Shown: positions 34,482 to 42,671 of the stretch, in pieces | Layout: each line of letters starts with the position of its first letter | Position numbering within the stretch: position 1 is the first letter of the stretch | Origin: Pseudomonas faucium | GTDB lineage: Bacteria > Pseudomonadota > Gammaproteobacteria > Pseudomonadales > Pseudomonadaceae | Reading direction: 5' to 3' | Assembly: GCF_021602585.1 (NCBI RefSeq) | Contig: NZ_BQIP01000015.1 | Location: forward strand, 1-64,000 | Length of the DNA: 64,000 nucleotides | Notes under the pieces: model-generated | The model's input: the letters and a program-made list of their open reading frames with translations, nothing else | Told to the model about the DNA's origin: nothing | Database searches by the model: none | Program-made: the position numbers and the translations under genes

Positions 34482-35329
34482 CTGCCGCCAAACGCAGCCG
34501 CGCCAGTGGCCGCTACCTGGCCCTGCTGTGCCTGCTGCCCTTCGCCGTGTTTTTCATCATCTTCCAGATCGCCCCGCTGGCCTGGGTGGCGATCAACAGC
34601 GTGCAGTCAGAGGCGGGCTGGGGCCTGGACAACTTCAGCAAGATCTTCGCGTCCAAGTTCTACCTGCAGGCGCTGCAACGCAGCCTGGAGATCAGCTTCT
34701 GGTCGAGCCTGTTCGGCATCGTCATCGCCACCCTCGGCGCCTATTCGCTGCGCCAGGTGGACTCGCGCCTGCGCGACTTCGTCAGCGCCTTCGCCAACAT
34801 GACCAGCAATTTCGCCGGCGTGCCGCTGGCCTTCGCCTTCATCATCCTGCTTGGCTTCAACGGCGCGCTGACCCTGCTGCTCAAGCAGATGGGGCTGCTC
34901 GAAGACTTCAGCATCTACTCCAAGAGCGGCCTGATCCTGGTGTACACCTACTTCCAGATCCCGCTCGGCGTGCTGCTGCTCTACCCGGCCTTCGACGCGC
35001 TGCGCGAAGACTGGCGCGAGTCGGCCGCGCTGCTCGGCGCCAACCACTGGCAGTACTGGCGGCATATCGGCCTGCCGGTACTGACCCCAGCGCTGCTCGG
35101 CACCTTCGTCATCCTCCTGGCCAATGCCCTGGGCGCCTACGCCACGGTGTATGCACTGACCACCGGCAACTTCAACGTGCTGCCCATCCGCATCGCAGGC
35201 CTGGTGGCCGGCGACATCAGCCTCGACCCGAACCTGGCCAGCGCCCTGGCCATGGTGCTGGTGGGCTTGATGACACTGGTCACGGTGGTGCACCAGTGGC
35301 TGCTCAAGAGGAGCTACCATGCGCGCTGA
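34478..35329 (+). CDS. ABC transporter permease 1
   Basis: A 283-aa inner-membrane permease with about six helices and the EAA-type loop (ESAALLGANHWQYWRHIGLP) that contacts the ATPase. The family is the CysTW/PotBC class used for 2-AEP, spermidine and iron. The start is GTG at 34478, overlapping the phosphoesterase stop by 4 bases, which shows tight coupling. The frame is open far upstream, but that part is only a shadow of the phosphoesterase gene. Confidence 0.87.
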   Translation: MTAAKRSRASGRYLALLCLLPFAVFFIIFQIAPLAWVAINSVQSEAGWGLDNFSKIFASKFYLQALQRSLEISFWSSLFGIVIATLGAYSLRQVDSRLRDFVSAFANMTSNFAGVPLAFAFIILLGFNGALTLLLKQMGLLEDFSIYSKSGLILVYTYFQIPLGVLLLYPAFDALREDWRESAALLGANHWQYWRHIGLPVLTPALLGTFVILLANALGAYATVYALTTGNFNVLPIRIAGLVAGDISLDPNLASALAMVLVGLMTLVTVVHQWLLKRSYHAR

Positions 35330-36113
35330 AAAAAACGCCGCCGGGCTGTACCACCGGCTGATGGTGTACCTGCTGTTTCTGATTTTGCTGCTGCCACTTG
35401 CCGGCACCCTGCTCTACTCGCTGGCCACCAGCTGGTCGGCGAGCCTCTTGCCCAGCGGCCTGACCTTCAAGTGGTACCTGGCGCTGTGGAGCGAGCCGCG
35501 CTTTCTCGCCGCCTTCGGCCAGTCGCTGCTGGTGTGCGTCGGCGCCCTGCTGCTGTCGGTGGTGCTGATCCTGCCGCTGCTGTTCGTGGTGCACTACCAC
35601 TTCCCGCGCCTCGACGCGCTGATGAACATCCTCATCCTGCTGCCCTTCGCGGTGCCGCCGGTGGTGTCGTCGGTGGGCCTGCTGCAGCTCTATGGCAGCG
35701 GGCCGATGGCCATGGTCGGCACGCCGTGGATCCTCATCGGCTGCTACTTCACCATCGCCCTGCCGTTCATGTACCGGGCGATCACCAACAACCTGCAGGC
35801 GATCAACCTGCGCGACCTGATGGACGCCGCCCAGTTGCTGGGCGCCAGCACCTGGCAGGCAGCGTTTCTGGTGGTGCTGCCGAACCTGCGCAAGGGGCTG
35901 ATGGTCGCCCTGCTGCTGTCGTTCTCGTTCCTGTTCGGCGAATTCGTGTTCGCCAACCTGCTGGTCGGCACCCGCTACGAGACCCTGCAGGTGTACCTGA
36001 ACAACATGCGCAACAGCAGCGGCCACTTCAACAGCGCCCTGGTGATCTCGTACTTCGCCTTCGTGCTGGTGCTGACCTGGGTCGCCAACCGCTTGAACAA
36101 GGACAAGACCTGA
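35319..36113 (+). CDS. ABC transporter permease 2
   Basis: A 264-aa permease, partner of permease 1, with about six helices and the coupling loop DAAQLLGASTWQAAFLVVLP. It overlaps the previous gene by 11 bases and ends immediately before the ATPase. Two different permeases mean a heterodimeric channel. Confidence 0.87.
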   Translation: MRAEKNAAGLYHRLMVYLLFLILLLPLAGTLLYSLATSWSASLLPSGLTFKWYLALWSEPRFLAAFGQSLLVCVGALLLSVVLILPLLFVVHYHFPRLDALMNILILLPFAVPPVVSSVGLLQLYGSGPMAMVGTPWILIGCYFTIALPFMYRAITNNLQAINLRDLMDAAQLLGASTWQAAFLVVLPNLRKGLMVALLLSFSFLFGEFVFANLLVGTRYETLQVYLNNMRNSSGHFNSALVISYFAFVLVLTWVANRLNKDKT

Positions 36114-36114
36114 C

Positions 36115-37104
36115 ATGAGCTTCGTCAGCGTACAGAAACTGCACAAAAGCTATGGCGGCACCCCGGTGTTCGAGCACATCGACTGCCAGATCGAACGCGG
36201 GGAATTCGTCACCCTGCTCGGCCCGTCCGGCTGCGGCAAGTCGACCCTGCTGCGCTGCATCGCCGGGCTGACCCCGGTGGACGGCGGGCAGATCCTGCTC
36301 GATGGCCAGGACATCGTGCCGCTGAGCCCGCAGAAGCGCGGCATCGGCATGGTGTTCCAGAGCTATGCGCTGTTCCCCAACATGACCGTGGAGCAGAACG
36401 TCGCGTTCGGCCTGCGCATGCAGAAGGTCAAGGCCGACGAGAGCCACAGCCGCGTGCGCGAGGCCCTGGCGCTGGTGGAGCTGGGCAGTTTCGCCGGGCG
36501 CTACCCGCACCAGCTGTCGGGCGGCCAGTGCCAGCGCGTGGCCCTGGCCCGCTCGCTGGTCACCCGGCCCCGCCTGCTGCTGCTCGACGAGCCGCTGTCG
36601 GCGCTGGATGCGCGCATCCGCAAGCACCTGCGCGAGCAGATTCGCGCCATCCAGCGCGAACTGGGGCTGACCACCATCTTCGTCACCCACGACCAGGAAG
36701 AAGCGCTGACCCTGTCCGACCGCATCTTCCTGATGAACCAGGGCCGCATCGTCCAGAGCGGCGATGCCGAAACCCTCTACACCGCCCCCGTCGACCTGTT
36801 CGCCGCGGGCTTCATCGGCAACTACAACCTGCTCGACCCGGACAGCGCCAGCCGCCTGTTGCAGCGCCCGGTGGCCAGCCGCCTGGCGATACGGCCAGAG
36901 TCGATCACCCTTGGCCTGGATGGCGAGCGCGACGGCGAAGTGCGCAGCCACAGCCTGCTTGGCAACGTGATCCGCTACCGGGTGCGGGTGCGCGAGGTGG
37001 AGCTGGTGGTCGATGTGCTCAATCGCTCGCCTGCGGACCTGCACCCGGACGGGCAGCGGGTATCCTTGTCGATCGACCCCACCGCGCTACGGGAAGTGGC
37101 CTAA
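36115..37104 (+). CDS. ABC transporter ATP-binding protein
   Basis: A 329-aa PotA/FbpC-type ATPase. Walker A GPSGCGKST (about residues 39-47), Q-loop VFQSYALFPNMTV, signature LSGGQCQRVALARSL, Walker B LLLLDEPLSALD and switch histidine in FVTHDQEEALTLSD are intact. A C-terminal TOBE-like region (SRLAIRPESITLGLDGERDG) may sense substrate or regulate. It sits between permease 2 and the HAD gene in the operon. Confidence 0.92.
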   Translation: MSFVSVQKLHKSYGGTPVFEHIDCQIERGEFVTLLGPSGCGKSTLLRCIAGLTPVDGGQILLDGQDIVPLSPQKRGIGMVFQSYALFPNMTVEQNVAFGLRMQKVKADESHSRVREALALVELGSFAGRYPHQLSGGQCQRVALARSLVTRPRLLLLDEPLSALDARIRKHLREQIRAIQRELGLTTIFVTHDQEEALTLSDRIFLMNQGRIVQSGDAETLYTAPVDLFAAGFIGNYNLLDPDSASRLLQRPVASRLAIRPESITLGLDGERDGEVRSHSLLGNVIRYRVRVREVELVVDVLNRSPADLHPDGQRVSLSIDPTALREVA

Positions 37105-37116
37105 GGAGAATCACAC

Positions 37117-37770
37117 ATGGCACTGGCAATTTTCGATCTGGACGAAACCCTGATCCACGGTGACTGCGCGTCGCTGTGGAGCGAGCAGATGGCGCGGCTG
37201 GGCTGGGTCGACGGCAAGGACTTCCTGCGCCGCGACCATGAGCTGATGGAGGCCTACGGCAAGGGTCACCTGCGCATGGAGGACTACATGGCCTTCAGCC
37301 TGGAGCCGATTGCCGGGCGTACGCTGGAGGAAGTCGAGCACCTGGTGGAACCCTGGGTCGAGGATGTGATCGAGCCGATCATCTATGGCGACGCCTGCCG
37401 CTGCATTGCCGAGCACCGCAAGCGTGGCGACCGGATCCTGATCATTTCCGCTTCGGGCACGCACCTGGTGGGGCCGATTGCGGCGCGCCTGGGGGTGGAC
37501 GAGTACCTGGCGATCGAGCTGGAGGCGGTGAACGGGGTGTACACCGGCAAGACCCATGGGGTGCTGACCTACCGCGAAGGCAAGATCACCCGCTTGCTGG
37601 AGTGGCTGGATCAGGAGCAGGAGAATCTGGAGGGGGCAAGCTTCTATTCGGATTCGCGCAATGACTTGCCGTTGTTGCTGAAGGTGGACTACCCGCATGT
37701 GGTCAATCCTGACCCTGTACTGAGGGAGCATGCAGAGGTCAATGGTTGGCCTATCTTGAGCTGGGCTTGA
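37117..37770 (+). CDS. HAD-superfamily phosphatase (subfamily IB)
   Basis: A 217-aa HAD-IB hydrolase, related to SerB/CicA-like phosphatases. Motif I is FDLDETLIHGD (Asp9 nucleophile, Asp11 acid/base), motif II ISASGTHLVGPIA, motif III Lys in YREGKITRL, and motif IV FYSDSRNDLPLL. It should remove phosphate from a small monoester. It has an ideal AAGGAG site 12 bases after the ATPase stop and closes the operon, so it is a good candidate for the second hydrolytic step after the phosphoesterase. Confidence 0.87.
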   Translation: MALAIFDLDETLIHGDCASLWSEQMARLGWVDGKDFLRRDHELMEAYGKGHLRMEDYMAFSLEPIAGRTLEEVEHLVEPWVEDVIEPIIYGDACRCIAEHRKRGDRILIISASGTHLVGPIAARLGVDEYLAIELEAVNGVYTGKTHGVLTYREGKITRLLEWLDQEQENLEGASFYSDSRNDLPLLLKVDYPHVVNPDPVLREHAEVNGWPILSWA

Positions 37771-37777
37771 GGGCCAT

Positions 37778-37884
37778 GGGGGCGCTTTGCGCCCCTTTCG
37801 CGACACAAGGCCGCTCCTACAGGAGAATTCATATCCCCTGTAGGAGCGGCCTTGTGTCGCGAAAGGGCTGCAAAGCAGCCCCCA
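37778..37884. repeat. REP element pair (type B)
   Basis: Complementary type B arms between the convergent HAD and quinone-oxidoreductase genes. Confidence 0.9.
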
Positions 37885-37890
37885 GCAATC

Positions 37891-38853
37891 TCACCCCAAG
37901 CTAGGGTCGATGACCATCACCAGCTTGCCCGACACCTGGTTGCTCTCAAGCTCGGCATACGCCGCCTGGGCAAACTCCACCGGGTAGGTGTCCACCAGCT
38001 GCGGCGACAGGCGCCCTTCGCTGAACAGCGGCCACACCTGCTGCTGCAGCTCGCGCAGCAGCTCGGCCTTGAACCCGTCGTCGCGGTTGCGCAGCGTCGA
38101 GCCGGTGATTTCCAGGCGCTTGCCCAGCACCTGTGCCAGGTCCAGCTCGAACTTGCGCCCGCCCATCAAGCCAATGATGACCCAACGCCCATCACGGGCC
38201 AGCAGCTTGAGGTTGAGCGGGCCATAGCTGGCGCCCACCGGGTCGAGGATCACGTCGAACGGGCCGAACCCTTCGAGCGCCTCGAGGTTCTCGTTGCGCA
38301 CCACACCGCCGGCCGCCCCCAGGTCCTGGCAGTAGGCCAGGCGGTCCTGCGAGCCGACGCTGACATACACCGGGTTGCCAAAGGCCTTGCACAGCTGGAT
38401 CGCCGCCGAGCCGACGCCGCTGGCGCCCGCGTGCACCAGCACCTTCTCGCCCGCCTTCAGCGCGCCCAGCTGGAAGATGTTCAACCACGCCGTGGCATAC
38501 ACCTCGGGCAGCGCCGCCGCTTCCTGCAGGCTCAGGCCCTCGGGCACCGGCAGCACATGGCGTGCGTCCACCACCACCTCCTCGGCCATGGCGCCACTGG
38601 CCAGCAGTGCGCACACGCGGTCGCCCACGCGCCAGTCGGCACCGGCGCCGACTTCCGCGATCACCCCGGCGCACTCCAGGCCCATGTACGGGCTGGCGCC
38701 TGGAGGTGGCGGATAGAGGCCCTTCATCTGCAGCAGATCAGCGCGGTTCAACCCCGCTGCAGCCACCCGAATGCGTACCTGGCCGGCGTCACAGGCCGGG
38801 CGTTCGGCCTCGACCCAGGCCACATGTCCGTCTTCGCCTTGCAATGCTTTCAC
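37891..38853 (-). CDS. NAD(P)H-quinone oxidoreductase, MDR family
   Basis: A 320-aa zinc-independent medium-chain dehydrogenase/reductase of the QOR/PIG3 type. It has the N-terminal GroES-like domain (GLNRADLLQMKGLYPPPPGA), the coenzyme motif VHAGASGVGSAAIQL and no structural zinc cysteine lobe. The enzyme likely reduces quinones with NADPH. The start is GTG at 38853 preceded by GGAGG. It is divergent from prc, with only 140 bases between the starts. Confidence 0.88.
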   Translation of the reverse strand: MKALQGEDGHVAWVEAERPACDAGQVRIRVAAAGLNRADLLQMKGLYPPPPGASPYMGLECAGVIAEVGAGADWRVGDRVCALLASGAMAEEVVVDARHVLPVPEGLSLQEAAALPEVYATAWLNIFQLGALKAGEKVLVHAGASGVGSAAIQLCKAFGNPVYVSVGSQDRLAYCQDLGAAGGVVRNENLEALEGFGPFDVILDPVGASYGPLNLKLLARDGRWVIIGLMGGRKFELDLAQVLGKRLEITGSTLRNRDDGFKAELLRELQQQVWPLFSEGRLSPQLVDTYPVEFAQAAYAELESNQVSGKLVMVIDPSLG

Positions 38854-38880
38854 AGTGCCTCCATAGTTGAATCATGACTG

Positions 38881-38910
38881 AGCCTGGGGAACGCTTGCCC
38901 CAGGCTTTTT
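38881..38910 (+). terminator. Intrinsic-terminator-like hairpin in the prc leader
   Basis: AGCCTGGGG (38881-38889) pairs perfectly with CCCCAGGCT (38898-38906) and is followed by TTTT. It points toward prc, but no plus-strand gene ends before it; the neighbour upstream is divergent. It may be an attenuator of prc or the end of a short leader RNA. Confidence 0.6.
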
Positions 38911-38993
38911 GCAGTATTTGTCCGGCTCCATGGAACCGGCAACGGAAAAGACGGCCTACTATGCGTGATCAATTGCCTCCACGTCGAATCAGC

Positions 38994-41075
38994 ATGAAGC
39001 ATTTCCTCCCAAGCACCGCCCTGGCCATGATGATCGGCCTGGGCAGCCTCACGCTCGGCGGCAATGCGGCGGCCGCCAACAAGTGGGACAGCCTGCAGCC
39101 CGACCGTGACGAAATCGTCGCCAGCCTCAACGTGGTGGAGCTGCTCAAGCGCCACCATTACAGCAAGCCACCGCTCGATGACGCCCGCTCGGTGATCATC
39201 TACGACAGCTACATCAAGCTGCTCGACCCAGCGCGCAGCTACTTCACCGCGGCCGACATCGCCGAGTTCGACAAGTGGAAGACGCAGTTCGACGACTTCC
39301 TCAAGAGCGGCAACCTCGACCCCGGCTTCACCATCTACAAGCGCTACCTCGACCGGGTCAAGCAGCGCCTGGACTTCGCCCTGGCCGAGCTGGACAAGGG
39401 CGTCGACAAGATGGACTTCACCACCCACGAGACCTTGCTGATCGACCGCAAGGACGCGCCGTGGATGAAGGACCAGGCCGAGCTCGACGACCTGTGGCGC
39501 AAGCGCGTCAAGGACGAAGTGCTGCGCCAGAAGCTCGCCGGCAAAGAGCCCAAGCAGATCCAGGAAACCCTGACCAAGCGCTACAAGAACCAACTGGCGC
39601 GCCTGGACCAGACCCGTGCCGAGGACATCTTCCAGGCCTACATCAACACCTTCGCCCAGTCCTACGACCCGCACACCAACTACCTGTCGCCGGATAACGC
39701 CGAGAACTTCGACATCAACATGAGCCTGTCGCTCGAAGGCATCGGCGCGGTGCTGCAGAGCGACAACGACCAGGTCAAGATCGTGCGCCTGGTGCCGGCC
39801 GGCCCTGCCGCCAAGACCAAGCAGGTGGCCACCGCCGACAAGATCATCGGCGTCGCCCAGGGCAACAAGGAAATGGTCGACGTGGTTGGCTGGCGCCTGG
39901 ACGAAGTGGTCAAGCTGATCCGCGGCCCGAAAGGCTCGGTGGTGCGCCTGGAGATCATTCCGGCGAGCAATGCGCCGAGCGACCAGACCACCAAGATCGT
40001 TTCCATCACCCGTGAAGCGGTCAAGCTCGAAGAGCAGGCGGCGAAGAAGTCGGTGCTCAAGCTCAAGCAGGATGGCCGCGACTACAAGCTGGGCATCATC
40101 GAGATCCCGGCCTTCTACCTGGACTTCAAGGCCTACCGTGCCGGCGACCCCGAGTACAAGAGCACCACGCGCGACGTGAAGAAACTGCTCACCGAGCTGC
40201 AGAAGGAAAAAGTCGACGGCGTGGTCATCGACCTGCGCAACAACGGCGGCGGTTCCCTGCAGGAAGCCACCGAGCTGACCAGCCTGTTCATCGAGAAAGG
40301 CCCGACCGTGCTGGTACGCAACAGCGATGGCCGCGTCGACGTGCTCGAAGACGAAAACCCTGGCGCCTTCTACAAAGGCCCGCTGGCGCTGCTGGTCAAC
40401 CGCCTCTCGGCCTCGGCCTCGGAGATCTTCGCCGGTGCCATGCAGGACTACCACCGTGCGCTGATCATCGGCGGCCAGACCTTCGGTAAAGGCACCGTGC
40501 AGACCATCCAGCCGCTCAACCATGGCGAGCTGAAACTGACCCTGGCCAAGTTCTACCGGGTTTCCGGGCAGAGCACCCAGCACCAGGGCGTGCTGCCGGA
40601 CATCGATTACCCGTCGATCATCGACACCAAGGAAATCGGCGAAAGCGCCCTGCCCGAAGCCATGCCATGGGACACCATCCGCCCGGTGGTCAAGCCTGCG
40701 GCCGACCCGTTCAAGCCGTTCCTGGCCCAGCTCAAGGCGCAGCATGAAGCGCGCAGCGACAAGGATGCAGAGTTCACCTATATCCGCGACCGCCTGGCGC
40801 TGACCCAGAAGCTGATGAACGAGAAGACCGTCAGCCTCAACGAGCAGGATCGCCGCGCACGCCACGACGAGATCGAGGCCAAGCAGCTTGCGCTGGAAAA
40901 CACCCGCCGCAAGGCCAAGGGTGAAGAGCCGCTCAAGGAGCTGAAGAAAGAAGACGAAGACGCCCTGCCGGCCGAAGATGAGAACACCAAACCGGAGGAC
41001 GACGCCTACCTGTCGGAGACCGGGCGTATCCTCATCGACTACCTGAGTGCCAGCACCAAGGTGGCCAAAAAGTAA
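38994..41075 (+). CDS. prc: Carboxy-terminal (tail-specific) protease Prc, S41
   Basis: A 693-aa periplasmic protease. Signal peptide MKHFLPSTALAMMIGLGSLT followed by the N-terminal helical region, a PDZ domain around residues 235-320 (MSLSLEGIGAVLQSDNDQVK), and the catalytic serine/lysine dyad region (SASASEIFAGAMQDYHRALI then GGQTFGKGTVQ), followed by a DUF3340-type charged C-terminus. It degrades or processes periplasmic proteins, including peptidoglycan hydrolases and anti-sigma factors in pseudomonads. ATG at 38994 is chosen for the signal peptide; ATG at 38961 is an alternative. Confidence 0.92.
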   Translation: MKHFLPSTALAMMIGLGSLTLGGNAAAANKWDSLQPDRDEIVASLNVVELLKRHHYSKPPLDDARSVIIYDSYIKLLDPARSYFTAADIAEFDKWKTQFDDFLKSGNLDPGFTIYKRYLDRVKQRLDFALAELDKGVDKMDFTTHETLLIDRKDAPWMKDQAELDDLWRKRVKDEVLRQKLAGKEPKQIQETLTKRYKNQLARLDQTRAEDIFQAYINTFAQSYDPHTNYLSPDNAENFDINMSLSLEGIGAVLQSDNDQVKIVRLVPAGPAAKTKQVATADKIIGVAQGNKEMVDVVGWRLDEVVKLIRGPKGSVVRLEIIPASNAPSDQTTKIVSITREAVKLEEQAAKKSVLKLKQDGRDYKLGIIEIPAFYLDFKAYRAGDPEYKSTTRDVKKLLTELQKEKVDGVVIDLRNNGGGSLQEATELTSLFIEKGPTVLVRNSDGRVDVLEDENPGAFYKGPLALLVNRLSASASEIFAGAMQDYHRALIIGGQTFGKGTVQTIQPLNHGELKLTLAKFYRVSGQSTQHQGVLPDIDYPSIIDTKEIGESALPEAMPWDTIRPVVKPAADPFKPFLAQLKAQHEARSDKDAEFTYIRDRLALTQKLMNEKTVSLNEQDRRARHDEIEAKQLALENTRRKAKGEEPLKELKKEDEDALPAEDENTKPEDDAYLSETGRILIDYLSASTKVAKK

Positions 41076-41088
41076 GGGTTGAGTCATG

Positions 41089-41128
41089 AAAAAGGGGCCA
41101 GGCATGTAAATGCCTGGCCCCTTTTTTT
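41089..41128. terminator. Strong bidirectional intrinsic terminator
   Basis: A GGGGCCAGGCA/TGCCTGGCCCC stem with loop TGTAAA, an A-run on the left and a run of seven T on the right. It serves prc on the plus strand and the gene pair that ends at 41148 on the minus strand. Confidence 0.92.
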
Positions 41129-41147
41129 ATGCCCGGCGAGCTGGCGC

Positions 41148-41516
41148 TCAGGCAATTTCCGGATAGCAGTATTCGAACACCCTGACCACCTCGGAGGCAT
41201 GCCAGGACGCCGCCTCCATGCCATCCACCGGCCCGGAGAAGCGCCCCAGGCGCTCGACGCATTCGAAGAAGCCGGTGCGCGGCAGGCGGCTGGCGCCCTG
41301 GCTGATCACCAGCGAGCTGCGCAGCGGCTGCTCGGCGCGGGCATCGAGCACGGCCAGGTACTCCAGCGCCGCGGTCAGCGTCTGCATAGCGGGGCTTGGC
41401 AGTTGCAGGCGCTCGATCAGCGCCCGGTAGGTCAGCAAATGGCGTTGTCGTCGGGCCAGGTCAAGCTCATCCAGCAGGCTTTGCCAGTGCTGGCGGCTGA
41501 TCCTGACCTGGCTCAT
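41148..41516 (-). CDS. Conserved hypothetical protein, partner of the XRE regulator
   Basis: A 122-aa protein with no recognised domain name. The stretch LTYRALIERL followed by SSLVISQGASRLPRTGFFEC resembles winged-helix-like domains with the pattern LTYGELA...LVVxxxxGLPGPGFF that occur in some mobile or defence-associated proteins; the resemblance is weak. It overlaps the XRE gene by 4 bases (ATGA), so the two are translationally coupled, as in toxin-antitoxin and regulator-effector pairs. No toxin motif can be pointed to. Confidence 0.6.
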   Translation of the reverse strand: MSQVRISRQHWQSLLDELDLARRQRHLLTYRALIERLQLPSPAMQTLTAALEYLAVLDARAEQPLRSSLVISQGASRLPRTGFFECVERLGRFSGPVDGMEAASWHASEVVRVFEYCYPEIA

Positions 41517-41851
41517 GACGGCTCGCTCCAGCCGGCGACGCCCAAGTGCCAGGCCAGGGCCCGGCGAATCGCCGCATCCGGCTGGCGTTCGCCGGATTCG
41601 ATCATGGCCAGGTAGGCCGGGCTGACACCCACATTGCGCGCCAGCTGCTCGGCGGCAATGCCTTTGCCCTGGCGGATCTGCCCGACCTCACTGAATGCAG
41701 GCAGGCTGACACTCGCCGCCGGTTGCTCTTGTACGGCTGACACCGCTTCGGCAGGTGCCTGGCCGGCTGCCTTGAGCAGCGCCTGGTACTGCTCCCAGGG
41801 AACGACGGCGTACTCGGGCTGACCGTCCCGGCTAATGACCTGAATACCCAT
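41513..41851 (-). CDS. XRE-family regulator with Phd/YefM-like N-terminus
   Basis: A 112-aa protein. The N-terminal part (IQVISRDGQPEYAVVPWEQYQALL) resembles the short Phd/YefM fold of antitoxins, and residues about 55-105 form a Cro/C1-type helix-turn-helix (IRQGKGIAAEQLARNVGVSP then YLAMIESGERQPD). AAGGGGG precedes the ATG. It is the first gene of a two-gene operon. The promoter has a perfect TATAAT and an inverted repeat over the start region, which suggests autoregulation. Confidence 0.75.
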   Translation of the reverse strand: MGIQVISRDGQPEYAVVPWEQYQALLKAAGQAPAEAVSAVQEQPAASVSLPAFSEVGQIRQGKGIAAEQLARNVGVSPAYLAMIESGERQPDAAIRRALAWHLGVAGWSEPS

Positions 41852-41890
41852 TACAACCCCCTTACGTAGGACTACCGCATGTAATCCGTA

Positions 41891-41914
41891 GGCATAACCC
41901 TTATGCCAATTATA
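41891..41914 (-). promoter_or_regulatory. Promoter and operator of the XRE gene pair
   Basis: On the minus strand a perfect -10 TATAAT (41914-41909) is followed directly by the inverted repeat GGCATAA-CCC-TTATGCC (41907-41891). No good -35 is seen. A repressor bound here would block transcription start. Confidence 0.55.
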
Positions 41915-41951
41915 TTACCAAGTGCGGCAGTCTGTGGGGATCGGTGCGCTT

Positions 41952-42392
41952 TCAGTGGCTTTTGCGCTCCAGGCGCAGGGCTTCGGGGCTGTCCGGCAGG
42001 CGCTCGACCACGCGCAGACGCTCTGGCGCCTGGCTGTCGCGCCAGGCCTTGAAGCGTGCCAGCTCATCGGCCACGGTCTTGAGCACCCAACCGAGCACGG
42101 CGATGTCATCGAGGAACCCTACCCCCAGCAACCAGTCGGGAATGGCATCGATGGGGCTGACGAAGTACAAAAGGCCAGCGACGATGGTCACCAGCGCCTT
42201 GGGGCTGATTGCCCGGTACTCACCGCGCCACCACGCCAGGCACAGCGCCTGCAGCAATTTGACGTCATCACGCAGCTGGCCCAGGCGCGGCCCTTTGCGG
42301 GCCACGGCGAACAGCAAGGCCGGCAACCGGCCACGGCTGAGCAGGCGCTCGGCCAAGGGCAGGAAGCGGGCGAAATTCCAGGGTGCGCTCAT
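41952..42392 (-). CDS. YkvA-family DUF1232 membrane protein
   Basis: A 146-aa protein with the DUF1232 signature: ALVTIVAGLLYFVSPIDAIPDWLLGVGFLDD, here given only as the key parts YFVSPIDAIPD and GFLDDIAVLGWVL. The family has one or two membrane segments and no known function. The ATG at 42392 has GGAGGC upstream; a longer frame to 42422 would reach into the DnaA-box palindrome and is rejected. It is the gene nearest to that palindrome. Confidence 0.85.
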   Translation of the reverse strand: MSAPWNFARFLPLAERLLSRGRLPALLFAVARKGPRLGQLRDDVKLLQALCLAWWRGEYRAISPKALVTIVAGLLYFVSPIDAIPDWLLGVGFLDDIAVLGWVLKTVADELARFKAWRDSQAPERLRVVERLPDSPEALRLERKSH

Positions 42393-42411
42393 GGAGCCTC
42401 CAGCAGGGGTT

Positions 42412-42440
42412 AGGTTATCCACATTTATTGTGGATAACCT
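42412..42440. promoter_or_regulatory. Perfect inverted pair of DnaA boxes
   Basis: TTATCCACA (42415-42423) and TGTGGATAA (42429-42437) are both exact DnaA-box consensus sequences, inside a perfect 12-bp inverted repeat with a 5-base spacer. It lies 20 bases upstream of the DUF1232 gene. Confidence 0.7.
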
Positions 42441-42630
42441 TGTGAACAGGGCGAAGTTTCTGACGCCAGGTGCCCATAAGGCAAGGGCCCCGGTCAGATC
42501 GGGCGTTTTTTACACAGCGGTTAAAGCCGCGCAAACGATTTGCGCCGCCAGCCCGCCGCAGCTTCACACCGTCCTTGATCGGACAGCCGCACCGCCCCGG
42601 GGTTCGTTACAGGCCGCTGGCACAAACAAA

Positions 42631-42654
42631 AACGCCCCGTCGAAACGGGGCGTC
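42631..42654 (-). terminator. Intrinsic terminator of the FKBP gene
   Basis: ACGCCCCGT/ACGGGGCGT stem with CGAA loop, followed on the minus strand by a run of five T, G and three T. Confidence 0.9.
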
Positions 42655-42671
42655 TTGCCGACCTGCCGTGC

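Noticed and set aside
38850-41105. 751-aa minus-strand open frame opposite prc
   Set aside because: Antisense shadow; Prc has a signal peptide, PDZ and catalytic motifs on the plus strand.
42412-42440. Chromosomal or plasmid replication origin
   Set aside because: Only two DnaA boxes, no AT-rich unwinding element, and no dnaA, rpmH or rep gene nearby.
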